Source: an uncultured Prevotellaceae bacterium (GTDB lineage: Bacteria > Bacteroidota > Bacteroidia > Bacteroidales > Muribaculaceae). From it: a stretch of DNA of 63,946 nt. The stretch is from assembly GCA_947254205.1 (NCBI GenBank), contig CAMYCE010000002.1, positions 1-63,946 of the forward strand. Reading direction: 5' to 3'. Shown here piece by piece: positions 45,350 to 54,521 of the stretch. Every line of letters starts with the position of its first letter. The first letter of the stretch is position 1. The notes under the pieces are model-generated. The model saw nothing but the letters and a program-made list of their open reading frames with translations. It did not search any database and was not told the DNA's origin. Made by a program: the position numbers and the translations under genes.

Positions 45350-46479
45350 AAACTGCCCGATACATATTGCTCGCTGTGCTCACTGCGCTATTGCTGTGGG
45401 GAGTGTTGTGGGCACATGACAAAGCGGGCGATGAGGTGTGTCGCCGTGTTGAGATTCAAATCGTGAATCAAGACAGCATCTCCTTTGTGAACCAGCGTGG
45501 CATTGTCGAGGAGCTCAAAAACGCTCACATCAAGCTGGAGGGACTGCCCATGTGGCACATCAACAGCGACAAAATCGAGAACCTGCTGGCGCAGTCGCAA
45601 TATCTCGAATCGGCCGACTGCGTGAAAGGACTAAACGGAGTGTTCATCATTAGGGTGAAACAGCTGGTGCCGGTGATGCGCATTTTTGACGGCAACGAGT
45701 CCTATTATGTGAACCGCAATGGCAAGCGCATGAATGCCTCGGCCAATTACTTTAGCGATGTGCCTGTGGTCAATGGTCACTTCACTGCCTCCTATAGCCC
45801 GGTGAAACTATTGCCCATGATCGACTATGTGGAGCATGACCCTGTGCTCAGTTCACTGGTCACCATGTATGACTTCAAGGGGCCACAAGACGTATTTATC
45901 GTGCCCTGTTTTCAAGGACACGTGGTGAACATGGGCGATATTGAAAATTTTGAGTCGAAGTTTCAAAAACTGCTTCTCTTTTATCGCAATGTGATGCCCG
46001 TGAAGGGCTGGGAAACCTACGACACCATCTCGCTCAAATGGAATCATCAAGTTGTGGCATCGCGACGTGGCATGCAGGTGCAAGAAACGATGGAATATGA
46101 CCCCGAAGACGATGAAATTGCGCCCGACCTCGAGACCATGACCACCACTGCCGACAACCGGCCCGACGCCACGGTGACCAAAAACTCAAAATCGAAGGAG
46201 AGCAAGCAAAACCCGCCCAAGCACGACAAAGAGAAAAAAGATGCCAACAAAAAACACGTTGATGAGCCAAAGAAAGAAGTGAAAACCAGCTCTGAAAACG
46301 AGAAGAAACGGCAATCCAACAACGTCGATAGCAAAAAGCCTAAGAAAACCGACAGCAAAACTGCCGATAGCAAAAAGGATAATAAAAAAGCTAAGGCAAG
46401 CGACAACAAGAAAAAAGAAGAAAGCAAGCCCAAAGCAAGCAAAAAAAAAGATAAGCAACAAGCTAAGAAAAAGAAATAA
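45346..46479 (+). CDS. ftsQ: FtsQ-like division protein with long lysine-rich tail
   Basis: This 377-residue bitopic protein has one membrane segment (about 5-24) and a periplasmic POTRA-like and beta domain (about 30-245, IVNQDSISFVNQRGIVEEL, LESADCVKGLNGVFIIRVKQ), fitting FtsQ between murC and ftsA. The last 110 residues or so (about 268-377) form a low-complexity tail dominated by Lys, Ser, Asp and Glu and ending KKKDKQQAKKKK. This strongly basic tail should lie in the periplasm. The start is TTG, overlapping the murC stop as TTGA; no ATG is available nearby. Confidence 0.88.
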   Translation: MKTARYILLAVLTALLLWGVLWAHDKAGDEVCRRVEIQIVNQDSISFVNQRGIVEELKNAHIKLEGLPMWHINSDKIENLLAQSQYLESADCVKGLNGVFIIRVKQLVPVMRIFDGNESYYVNRNGKRMNASANYFSDVPVVNGHFTASYSPVKLLPMIDYVEHDPVLSSLVTMYDFKGPQDVFIVPCFQGHVVNMGDIENFESKFQKLLLFYRNVMPVKGWETYDTISLKWNHQVVASRRGMQVQETMEYDPEDDEIAPDLETMTTTADNRPDATVTKNSKSKESKQNPPKHDKEKKDANKKHVDEPKKEVKTSSENEKKRQSNNVDSKKPKKTDSKTADSKKDNKKAKASDNKKKEESKPKASKKKDKQQAKKKK

Positions 46480-46503
46480 ACAACAATACAAACTTTACAC
46501 GTT

Positions 46504-47811
46504 ATGGAAAAAACCCAATATATTGTAGCACTGGAGATTGGAAGTTCCAAGATTGTGGGTGCAATTGCCGAAAAAACACCCACGGGCCATGTCAACGTGA
46601 GCCATCTTGAAGAAGAGCCACTATCCAACTGCGTGAGATATGGTTGCGTGCAGAATGTAGAAAACACCAAGAACGTGATTAACCGCATTCTCAAAAAATT
46701 GGGCAACAGCGTTGATGGCATCATCAAAGAGGTGTATGTGGGCGTGAGTGGACACTCGGTGCACTCCGAGCCCGGCAACGTGTCACGCAATCTCGACTCG
46801 GCACAACAAATCACCAATGCGATGATCGACAAAATCATCAAAAGTGCAGTGCATGAGCCAATGAAAAATTATGAGGTTATCGACATTGTGCCTCGCACAT
46901 TCTTTGTCGACAACGATGAGACCGCCAACCCCAGCGGACGTTTTGGCTCAAATATTGAGATACAGCTCAACAAGATTGTGGCCAAAACCAACATTAAGCT
47001 CAATCTCGAACGCGTGATGAACTCAACGGTAAAGGTAAAACAATATTTGGTGACTCCACTGGTGGTGGCCGAGCAACTGCTCACCAACGAGGAGCTGTCG
47101 CTGGGTTGCATGCTGGTGGATATTGGTGCCGAAACCACCACAGTGGCCATCTACAAGAATCATGCTCTGGTCTACCTCATGACCTTGCCCATGGGTGGCC
47201 GCAACATCACTCGCGACCTTGTGAATGGCTTGCAAGTGGTGGAGGAACAAGCCGAGCTTGTCAAGAAAAACATCGACAACCCTCTCGACTCCGAGGCCAA
47301 ACCCTTTAATATCGATGGCATTAATGCCAAAAATGCCTCCAACTATATATTGGCACGCACTGGCGAAATCATTGCCAACATCAACAAGCAAATTAGCTAT
47401 GCCGACCTCAACAGCGACAGCATCAAGTCGATTGTGCTCATTGGTGGAGGGGCACGCTTGAAGGGGCTACAAGAAAAGCTCGAACAAGACTCAAAAATCA
47501 AAGTGCGCATTGGTTCCTATCCCACTACCCTCAACATTCTTGACCATGCTATCAACAAGCTCGAATATATCGAAATATTTGCACTGCTTGCCAAGGGTGC
47601 CGAGGTGATTCCTGCAGGATTTTCATGTCTTGAACGTCGCATCTATGGCGATGGTCCCACATTCAACAACAACACCCCGGCCGAGCCAGAACCCACACCC
47701 GAACCCAAGACAGAGGAGAAGCCCCAAAAGAAGAAAAAAGGTTTCTTGAAAAATCTGACGAATAAAATGAAGGGACTCCTTGACGAAAACGACGCAGATG
47801 ACGACAGGTAG
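46504..47811 (+). CDS. ftsA: Cell division protein FtsA
   Basis: This 435-residue actin-like ATPase tethers FtsZ to the membrane. Phosphate-1 motif IVALEIGSSKIVGAI, the 1C domain with VGVSGHSVHSEPGN, phosphate-2 LVDIGAETTTVAIY and the adenosine motif VLIGGGARLKGL are all present. After a Pro/Glu linker (about 390-410) the C-terminus KKGFLKNLTNKMKGLL forms the amphipathic membrane-targeting helix. Confidence 0.96.
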   Translation: MEKTQYIVALEIGSSKIVGAIAEKTPTGHVNVSHLEEEPLSNCVRYGCVQNVENTKNVINRILKKLGNSVDGIIKEVYVGVSGHSVHSEPGNVSRNLDSAQQITNAMIDKIIKSAVHEPMKNYEVIDIVPRTFFVDNDETANPSGRFGSNIEIQLNKIVAKTNIKLNLERVMNSTVKVKQYLVTPLVVAEQLLTNEELSLGCMLVDIGAETTTVAIYKNHALVYLMTLPMGGRNITRDLVNGLQVVEEQAELVKKNIDNPLDSEAKPFNIDGINAKNASNYILARTGEIIANINKQISYADLNSDSIKSIVLIGGGARLKGLQEKLEQDSKIKVRIGSYPTTLNILDHAINKLEYIEIFALLAKGAEVIPAGFSCLERRIYGDGPTFNNNTPAEPEPTPEPKTEEKPQKKKKGFLKNLTNKMKGLLDENDADDDR

Positions 47812-47890
47812 AAAAAACAACAGTGTGCCCTGCACACGCCAATAAAGTTTACAATATATATTCACACACACACAACGCAATAACATTACA

Positions 47891-49228
47891 ATGGCAACAG
47901 ACAACATATTTGACAGCCTGGACCGTGATGCAGGTTTTAAAACCGAAGAAAAGCCCCCCACGATTATCAAGGTAGTGGGTGTGGGTGGTGGTGGCAACAA
48001 TGCCATCAACCACATGTATGCCCAAAACATTGGCGGAGTATCGTTTGTAGTGATCAACACCGACCGCCAAGCGCTGCAAAACTCGCCCGTGCCCAATCGC
48101 TTGCTCATTGGCCCCGAAACCACTTGTGGCCTTGGAGCCGGCAACGACCCCGAAATGGCAAAAGCCGCTGCCGAGGAGAGTGCCGACGACATTGCAGCCC
48201 TCTTTGACGACGACACCAAAATGGTGTTTATCACTGCGGGCATGGGAGGTGGCACCGGCACCGGAGCCGGCCCTGTGGTGGCACGCATTGCCCGCGACAA
48301 GGGCATTCTCACCATTGGCATCGTGACCATTCCATTCCTGTTTGAAGGCAAGAGAAAAATTTTAAAGGCACTGCAAGGTGCCGATGAAATGCACAAATAT
48401 GTTGATGCACTGCTCATTATCAACAACGAGCGACTCACCGAGATTTACCCCGACCTCAACTTTGTGAATGCCTTTGGCAAGGCCGACGACACCCTCTCGA
48501 TAGCAGCTCGAAGCATCTCGGAGATTATCACCGTGAATGGCAGAATGAACCTCGACTTCAACGATGTCAACACCACCTTGCGCGAGGGTGGAGTGGCCAT
48601 CATCAGTAGCGGATATGGCGAGGGCGACAACCGTGCCATCAAAGCCATTGAAGACGCTCTCAACTCGCCATTGCTCAAGAATCGCGACGTGTATAGCTCC
48701 AAGAAAATCTTAATTCAGCTCTATGTGTCCGAAGAGTCTCACGACCCATTCCTTGCCTCCGAATTCAACGAGGTAAAAAAATTCATGAACAACTTTAGCG
48801 ATGAGGTTGATGTGATTTGGGGGTGGGCCTATGACAACACACTCGACGATAAAATTAAAATCACCATCTTGGCTGCGGGCTTCGACATGTCGGTAGAACC
48901 CGACTTCTCGGAATCGGGGGCTCAAAATCTCGATGGCAAAACAACGCCCGAGTCGTTGGACAACCGTCTCATGGACGAGTATGGCCAAGACAAAATCACA
49001 CGCAATGAGCTTGAAAAGGCCGAAGCCCGATACTTGGTGCTCAGAACCGAAGACATTGACAACGACGACTTGATTGAGCTATTTGAGAAAACACCCACTT
49101 TTAATCGCAACCCCAAGTTCAAGCAACGCATCAATGAATTGCGCAACAAAGTGCCCGGCGTGAAACCTCACGAGCCCGGCAATCAGCCTCCCAAGGCAAC
49201 GGCAGGCACCATTAGTTTTGGCAACTAA
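47891..49228 (+). CDS. ftsZ: Cell division protein FtsZ
   Basis: This 445-residue tubulin-like GTPase builds the Z-ring. The GTP signature GGGTGTGAGPVVA is intact, with VVGVGGGGNNAINHMY near the start and NVDFNDVNT-like NLDFNDVNTTL as the T7 loop. The globular domain ends near residue 335. A linker then leads to ELFEKTPTFNRNPKF (about 397-411), which may be the FtsA-binding peptide, and the protein ends KATAGTISFGN. That ending is less conserved than in Bacteroides relatives. Confidence 0.98.
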   Translation: MATDNIFDSLDRDAGFKTEEKPPTIIKVVGVGGGGNNAINHMYAQNIGGVSFVVINTDRQALQNSPVPNRLLIGPETTCGLGAGNDPEMAKAAAEESADDIAALFDDDTKMVFITAGMGGGTGTGAGPVVARIARDKGILTIGIVTIPFLFEGKRKILKALQGADEMHKYVDALLIINNERLTEIYPDLNFVNAFGKADDTLSIAARSISEIITVNGRMNLDFNDVNTTLREGGVAIISSGYGEGDNRAIKAIEDALNSPLLKNRDVYSSKKILIQLYVSEESHDPFLASEFNEVKKFMNNFSDEVDVIWGWAYDNTLDDKIKITILAAGFDMSVEPDFSESGAQNLDGKTTPESLDNRLMDEYGQDKITRNELEKAEARYLVLRTEDIDNDDLIELFEKTPTFNRNPKFKQRINELRNKVPGVKPHEPGNQPPKATAGTISFGN

Positions 49229-49271
49229 GTTGCAAAAAAAAAAATGTTTCACTTTAACACAATTGTGACCT

Positions 49272-49721
49272 ATGAGTTTATTTGACACCATAAATGCCGA
49301 CATCAAAGCGGCCATGCTTGCCCACGACAAGCCACGTCTTGAGGCTCTCAAAGCCATCAAGGCCGAATTTTTGCTCATTAAAACTGCTCCCGAAAATCAT
49401 GGTGAGGTGAGCGATGACCACGCTCTCAAAGCCCTCGTGCGCATGGTGAAACAACGCAAAGAGAGTGCCGAGCTATATAGCAGCCAAAATCGCGAAGACT
49501 TGGCCGGTGGCGAGAGAGCCGAAGCCAAAGTAATCGAAGAATACCTGCCCCGGCAGTTGAGCGATGAGGAACTCACCGCGCGCATCAAGGAAATCATTGA
49601 ACACACCGGAGCTACATCAATGAAAGAAATGGGCAAGGTGATGGGCATTGCCACCAAGAGCCTTGCCGGCAGGGCCGAGGGGAAAGCCATCTCGGCCAAA
49701 GTGAAAGAATTGCTTGCCTAA
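49272..49721 (+). CDS. GatB/YqeY-domain protein
   Basis: This 149-residue helical protein belongs to the YqeY family, related to the tRNA-binding tail of GatB. It begins MSLFDTINADIKAAMLAHDK, with LEALKAIKAEFLLI and VIEEYLPRQLSDEEL and the C-terminal GKVMGIATKSLAGRAEGK. A role in amidation or charging of tRNA has been proposed for the family but is not settled. It lies 43 nt behind ftsZ and 54 nt before serS. Confidence 0.93.
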   Translation: MSLFDTINADIKAAMLAHDKPRLEALKAIKAEFLLIKTAPENHGEVSDDHALKALVRMVKQRKESAELYSSQNREDLAGGERAEAKVIEEYLPRQLSDEELTARIKEIIEHTGATSMKEMGKVMGIATKSLAGRAEGKAISAKVKELLA

Positions 49722-49775
49722 GAGAGTAGCAAGCACAACAACTATCAAGAACGAGAAAACACTACAATATCAACA

Positions 49776-51047
49776 ATGCTAACACTACAATTAATCAACG
49801 AAAATCCCGAAGAGGTGATAGCTCGCCTTGCCGTGAAACAATTTGATGCACGCGAGCCCATCACTCGCATTGTGGAACTCGACAAGCAACGTCGCGAAAC
49901 ACAGACTAAGCGCGACGAAAATGCCGCAGTGCTCAACAAGATGGCCGCACAAATTGGTGCGCTCATGAAGCAAGGCAAGAAAGACGAGGCCAACGCTGCC
50001 AAAGAACAGGTGGCCACGTTGAAGGCTACCAACAAGGATATTGACGACCAACTGACCCACATCGAAGCCGAAATCAAGGAAATATTGCTCTCGGTGCCCA
50101 ATGTGCCCTATAAAGGCGTGCCCAATGGCAAGTCGAGCGACGACAACGTGGTTGAAAAAGAAGGTGGTGTGAAACCCCACTTGGCAAGCGATGCCCTGCC
50201 CCACTGGGACCTTGCCAAGAAATACAACATCATCGATTTTGACTTGGGCGTTAAAATCACGGGGGCAGGATTCCCTGTTTACATTGGCAAAGGTGCACGC
50301 TTGCAACGCGCCCTTGTGCAATTTTTTCTCGACGAGGCGGGCAAGGCCGGCTACACCGAGATTGAGCCCCCTCTTGTGGTGAACCAAGATTCGGGTCTTG
50401 GCACGGGGCAATTGCCCGATAAAGAGGGACAGATGTATCATGCTCAACTCGACGACTTCTACCTCATTCCCACAGCCGAGGTGCCCGTGACCAACATATA
50501 TCGCGACGTGATTATCGCCCAAGAGGAGTTGCCCAAGAAGAATTGCGCCTTCAGCGCATGTTTTCGTCGCGAGGCAGGTAGCTATGGCAAAGACGTGCGT
50601 GGCCTCAACCGCTTGCACCAGTTCGACAAGGTTGAAATCGTGCGCATCGAGAAGCCCGAAAACTCCTATGCAGCACTCGAAGAGATGAAAGACCATGTGC
50701 AAGGTCTACTCGAGAAGTTGGAATTGCCTTGGCACATCTTGCGCCTGTGTGGTGGCGACACCAGTTTCACCAGTGCCATCACATTTGACTTTGAAGTGTG
50801 GTCGGCGGCCCAACAACGCTGGCTCGAAGTGAGCTCGGTGTCAAACTTCGAGACCTATCAGGCCAATCGACTCAAGTGCCGCTACCGTGGCGACGACAAG
50901 AAACCCCACCTGTGCCACACCCTCAATGGCTCGGCACTGGCATTGCCTCGCATTGTGGCTGCATTGCTCGAAAACAACCAAACTCCTCAAGGCATCAAAA
51001 TACCCAAGGCGTTGCAAAAGTACACGGGTTTTGACATAATCGATTGA
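49776..51047 (+). CDS. serS: Serine-tRNA ligase
   Basis: This 423-residue class II synthetase has an N-terminal coiled-coil arm (about 25-100) that grips tRNA-Ser, and a catalytic domain with motif 2 AFSACFRREAGSYGKDVRG and motif 3 HTLNGSALALPRIVAALLEN. TAEVPVTNIYRD is also conserved. It is likely the last gene of the cluster transcript, followed by a palindromic hairpin. Confidence 0.98.
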   Translation: MLTLQLINENPEEVIARLAVKQFDAREPITRIVELDKQRRETQTKRDENAAVLNKMAAQIGALMKQGKKDEANAAKEQVATLKATNKDIDDQLTHIEAEIKEILLSVPNVPYKGVPNGKSSDDNVVEKEGGVKPHLASDALPHWDLAKKYNIIDFDLGVKITGAGFPVYIGKGARLQRALVQFFLDEAGKAGYTEIEPPLVVNQDSGLGTGQLPDKEGQMYHAQLDDFYLIPTAEVPVTNIYRDVIIAQEELPKKNCAFSACFRREAGSYGKDVRGLNRLHQFDKVEIVRIEKPENSYAALEEMKDHVQGLLEKLELPWHILRLCGGDTSFTSAITFDFEVWSAAQQRWLEVSSVSNFETYQANRLKCRYRGDDKKPHLCHTLNGSALALPRIVAALLENNQTPQGIKIPKALQKYTGFDIID

Positions 51048-51090
51048 CAATCCATTTCATAGGATAAGGCTCAGCAGATTTTCACAGTTG

Positions 51091-51118
51091 GTAGAGGCGA
51101 TGCATGCATCGTCTCTAC
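51091..51118. repeat. 28-bp palindromic element behind serS
   Basis: GTAGAGGCGATGCA and TGCATCGTCTCTAC form a nearly perfect palindrome (one G-T wobble) with no loop, followed by TTTG. It may terminate serS and the convergent membrane-protein gene. The right half resembles the element at 32120-32135, suggesting a dispersed repeat. Confidence 0.6.
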
Positions 51119-51123
51119 TTTGC

Positions 51124-52194
51124 TCACACACAATCGATTAAGCCGATTTGGGTTAAATCGAGGGGAGGGGCGAGGCGAGCCTTCTTGTAGAGGTGCACAA
51201 GCACAGGCAAGTTAAACGAGAGCAAAATCAACCCCACAAGCACATAGGCCACCGACTGCAACACCTTGGCGCCTCGATATTGCCAAAACGAAATCAACAT
51301 CACCACCATCACCATCACCATAATTGCTGTGAGGGCTACGATGAAATGAAAACGCTGGTGAGAGCCCGCATTGAGAATGGGTTGAGCCCCTCCTTGCCGG
51401 TCAAGGGGGCGCGTGAACAAGCGATACACCATAAACGATGAGAAGAGAAACACGCCAAAGAAAAGAAACGAGAGCAAGAAAAAACGCATCTCAATGTGAT
51501 TCATGTCGCCCACAGTGAAGGGCAAATGGCAACCTTTTTCATCAATAGGATAAAAATAGGTGTGAGCATCATTTTGCCAATCGGCATAGGGGCTATAGTG
51601 AGAATAGCACTCATAGTAGTAGGCCTTGCGATGGGCACACACCACCATGCCACGCATGTAATAGCCCTCTTGGTCGCGAGTCTTGGATTTATAAACGATA
51701 GCAGGGTGCCCATTGTAGTCGGGCACACGCTTCACGTCGCAATCGGGCATCAATGAGGGCCTTTGGCTCAAATAGCGACGATACACACGACGCTCACCAC
51801 TATAAAAGTGCTTGAACCACGAATCGAGCGAATATACATTGATGTGAAAAATCTCATCGACCCTTCCCGTCTCGGCAAGCACACTCTTTTGATAGGCCCC
51901 CAGCAGTTGCCCTCCTCCACGCTCTTGCAAGCGAGTCTTGAAGCCTTGGGGCACGTGAAACTCATCGAAGTGCTCATGGCGGTCTTCTTTCACGCTAAAA
52001 AGTCCGTCACCATAGGTGTGCCAAGAGCCTTGCGAGAGCCTGTGGTCGCCCAAATAGAGAGTCACCACGGCCAGCAACGACAGCACAGAGAGCAACACCA
52101 TGGCAAGAGCTTGCCTGTGGGTGGCAAGAGCCATGGCATAGTGGAGCAAGACCTGCTTTACCGATATGACTTCACGCTTGATATTGAAACGCAT
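51124..52194 (-). CDS. Hypothetical multi-pass membrane protein
   Basis: This 356-residue protein has a hydrophobic segment near the start (about 32-49, AMVLLSVLSLLAVVTLYL), a large extracytoplasmic domain (about 50-230) rich in Tyr and His (AYYYECYSHYSPYADW), and three further segments (about 237-258, 287-308, 314-335). I recognise no family. It lies 35 nt behind the LolC/E-like gene on the same strand and may belong to its operon. The soluble domain could sense or bind something outside, but the sequence shows no known motif. Confidence 0.75.
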   Translation of the reverse strand: MRFNIKREVISVKQVLLHYAMALATHRQALAMVLLSVLSLLAVVTLYLGDHRLSQGSWHTYGDGLFSVKEDRHEHFDEFHVPQGFKTRLQERGGGQLLGAYQKSVLAETGRVDEIFHINVYSLDSWFKHFYSGERRVYRRYLSQRPSLMPDCDVKRVPDYNGHPAIVYKSKTRDQEGYYMRGMVVCAHRKAYYYECYSHYSPYADWQNDAHTYFYPIDEKGCHLPFTVGDMNHIEMRFFLLSFLFFGVFLFSSFMVYRLFTRPLDRQGGAQPILNAGSHQRFHFIVALTAIMVMVMVVMLISFWQYRGAKVLQSVAYVLVGLILLSFNLPVLVHLYKKARLAPPLDLTQIGLIDCV

Positions 52195-52229
52195 AGAGAA
52201 ATAGAGGCGTGTGTGACTTAATATTCAAT

Positions 52230-53459
52230 CTAAAATCGCAACAAGCGACGTCGCATGGTGAGCGAAGTGACCAGTGAGGTGACCAATCCAATGGCCGCTA
52301 CCAGCATAAACACAACCACCACGTCCAATAGTTGCACTGCAACAGGATAGGCTTGCACAATCACTTGGTCGGCACTTGCACCCAATTTGAGCCAGCCAAA
52401 TTGTTGCTGACACAAGCACAAGCCCAATCCCAGTGTCACCCCAAGCACAGCACCAAGCAAGGCAATGAGCCAGCCCTCGGCAACAAAAATGCGTGTCACC
52501 TGCTTGTTGGTAGCTCCCATGCTTCGCAAAATTTTGATGCTCTCATCTTTCTCGATAATCAACAACGACAATGTGCTGATGACATTGAAAGTGGCTATCA
52601 CCATGATGAAGGCCAGCAACAAGAATGTGATCCATTTTTCCATGTTCACCAAGCGGAATGAGGTGGCTTGCTGCATGAGCCTGTTTTTCACCTCATATTG
52701 TGGCCCCAAGGCTTGTTGCAACTGTGCCATCACCTGCTCTTCATTGGCATTGGCGGCCAGTTTGAGTTCCACTTGTGTAGCCTCATGGGTGTAGTCAAAA
52801 AGCTCGCGTGCCAAGTCGATGGGCACATAAATGAGATTGGCATCATAATTTTTTTGCTGCACCATGAAGATTCCAGCCACAAACACCGAGTCGTTGGTAA
52901 AAGCATTCATGGCATCGTTGATGTTGACCCTTCCCTGCCGCTGTGGAGCATAGAGTTGCAACATGCGCAAATAGCCCGGTCGGGCATTGAGTTGCAAGGC
53001 AGGGCCTGCACCCAGCACAGCATAGCGCGACACGCCATCGCTCAGCCTAAACTCGCCATCAACCATGATGCTACCAATATCGGTGAGCTGGTCGTAGTGC
53101 TCGGGCACGCCCTTGAGTCGCACAGGCATTTGGAAATCAACAAATATCGCCAAAGCATTGTCTTCAACAACCGGCATGGCTTGCACCACCCCTTCAATGC
53201 CCTTGGCCACTCGCACCACGTTATCGCCATTGGCAATGGTTTTGCCCAATGTAGAGGTGATGGCTACCTGAGCATCGAGCTTAGAGAGCTTTTCTTGAAT
53301 GAGGCCTCTGAAGCCATTAAACACACTGAGCACACATATCAATGCAGCGGTAGTGACCACAACGCCAAGCACCGAGATAATGGAGATGATATTGACGGCG
53401 TTGTGCACCTTCTTTGACTTGAGGTAGCGCAAGGCTATGTTGAGCACAAGGGGCATCAT
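52230..53459 (-). CDS. LolC/LolE-like ABC transporter permease (FtsX fold)
   Basis: This 409-residue permease has one membrane segment near the start (LNIALRYLKSKKVHNAVNII is followed by it, about 21-45), a large periplasmic domain (about 46-260), and three C-terminal segments in the FtsX-like domain (about 270-400, including LLIIEKDESIKILRSMGATN). This is the layout of LolC and LolE, which release lipoproteins from the inner membrane to LolA. MacB-type permeases share the fold. No ATPase gene is adjacent. ATG at 53459 overlaps the rbfA stop as ATGA; a second ATG follows directly. Confidence 0.88.
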   Translation of the reverse strand: MMPLVLNIALRYLKSKKVHNAVNIISIISVLGVVVTTAALICVLSVFNGFRGLIQEKLSKLDAQVAITSTLGKTIANGDNVVRVAKGIEGVVQAMPVVEDNALAIFVDFQMPVRLKGVPEHYDQLTDIGSIMVDGEFRLSDGVSRYAVLGAGPALQLNARPGYLRMLQLYAPQRQGRVNINDAMNAFTNDSVFVAGIFMVQQKNYDANLIYVPIDLARELFDYTHEATQVELKLAANANEEQVMAQLQQALGPQYEVKNRLMQQATSFRLVNMEKWITFLLLAFIMVIATFNVISTLSLLIIEKDESIKILRSMGATNKQVTRIFVAEGWLIALLGAVLGVTLGLGLCLCQQQFGWLKLGASADQVIVQAYPVAVQLLDVVVVFMLVAAIGLVTSLVTSLTMRRRLLRF

Positions 53460-53800
53460 TGCTGGTCTTTACCCAAAAGGTCGTCGATGTGCTGAATATA
53501 GTCGAGAGAATCGTCGAGATAAAACACCAGTTCGGGCGTTTTGCGCAACTGGTAGCGCACTCGTTGCGAGAGGTCGAAGCGCACACTCTTCACATTATCG
53601 TTGATGTTTTTCACTATCGTGGCACCTTGCTCACTGGGAAAAACGCTCAAATAGGCGCGGGCAATGCTCAAATCGGGCGACACCCTCACAGCACTCACAC
53701 TCACCAGTGTGCCACGGGTTTTGGCCGTTTCAAGGCGCATGATTTCGCTCAATTCCTTTTGAATGAGTCGGGCTATTTTTTCAAGTCGAGTCGATTGCAT
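53456..53800 (-). CDS. rbfA: 30S ribosome-binding factor RbfA
   Basis: This 114-residue KH-fold protein helps mature 16S rRNA and aids growth in the cold. Family marks are RLEKIARLIQKELSEIM, VSVSAVRVSPDLSIARAYLS and the C-terminal LRKTPELVFYLDDSLDY. It heads an operon with the LolC/E-like permease, coupled by a 4-nt overlap, which is a common Bacteroidales pairing. A TAACTTTG promoter box lies just upstream. Confidence 0.95.
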   Translation of the reverse strand: MQSTRLEKIARLIQKELSEIMRLETAKTRGTLVSVSAVRVSPDLSIARAYLSVFPSEQGATIVKNINDNVKSVRFDLSQRVRYQLRKTPELVFYLDDSLDYIQHIDDLLGKDQQ

Positions 53801-53831
53801 AATTTTATTTCTAATTTAAGTATTTAATGTG

Positions 53832-53839
53832 CAAAGTTA
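53832..53839 (-). promoter_or_regulatory. Putative -7 box (TAACTTTG) of rbfA
   Basis: On the minus strand this reads TAACTTTG, giving a leader of about 25 nt to the ATG at 53800. No TTG at the ideal distance. Confidence 0.45.
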
Positions 53840-53876
53840 CAAAAATCTCATCACATGAGAAAAGTTGCCCTGTGGG

Positions 53877-54521
53877 TTAGGGCTTCTTGTAGATGATGGT
53901 GAGGCCGTCGCGCAATGGCACAATCACCTTTTCAACCCTCTCGTCACGGGCCACCATGTCGTTAAAATCAACGATGCCCTGAGTTTGCAAGTCGAGCTTT
54001 TTATCTCGCGCCTCGGCAACCACCTTGCCGTCCCACAACGTGTTGTCGGCGACAATGAAACCACCAGATTTCACATAGGGCATCACCAGCTCATAGTAGC
54101 GCGCATAGTGGCGTTTATTGGCATCGATAAACACCAAGTCATATTGTAAGTTCAACTGGGGCACAATCTCGGCAGCATCGCCCACATGCAACTCAATGCG
54201 GTCTCCCCACGGACTGGAGGCAAAATGCTCTCGCAAAAAATCTTCAAGTTCATCTTCAATTTCAATGGTGTGCACTCGCCCCTCATCGCCAAGTAGCCCC
54301 TCGGCAAGGCACTGTGCCGAATAGCCCGAAAAAGTGCCCAATTCAAGCACCACACTTGGCCCAATCATGCGTACCAGCATCTTCAGCAATCGTCCCTGCA
54401 AGTGCCCCGAACACATGCGTGAATAGAGCAACTTGAGGTGGGTGTCGCGGTCAAGGTGATAGAGATGGGGAGGTTCGGCATCGATGTGTGCCTTGATGTA
54501 GTCTTCAAGCTCTTGATTCAT
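53877..54521 (-). CDS. SAM-dependent O-methyltransferase (COMT-like, family 3)
   Basis: This 214-residue class I methyltransferase has the SAM loop VLELGTFSGYSAQCLAE, the acidic residue in VHTIEIEDEL, and the metal-binding segment YDLVFIDANKRHYARYY followed by GGFIVADNTLWDGKV. These match catechol-type, metal-dependent O-methyltransferases such as YrrM relatives; some of them act on tRNA wobble uridines. The substrate is undecided here. Its ATG overlaps the aroQ stop by 4 nt. Confidence 0.9.
   Translation of the reverse strand: MNQELEDYIKAHIDAEPPHLYHLDRDTHLKLLYSRMCSGHLQGRLLKMLVRMIGPSVVLELGTFSGYSAQCLAEGLLGDEGRVHTIEIEDELEDFLREHFASSPWGDRIELHVGDAAEIVPQLNLQYDLVFIDANKRHYARYYELVMPYVKSGGFIVADNTLWDGKVVAEARDKKLDLQTQGIVDFNDMVARDERVEKVIVPLRDGLTIIYKKP

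Noticed and set aside
46150..46479. FtsQ tail as a frameshifted end
   Set aside because: The Lys-rich tail continues in frame from the FtsQ domain to a stop 24 nt before ftsA, and no alternative frame restores a known ending.
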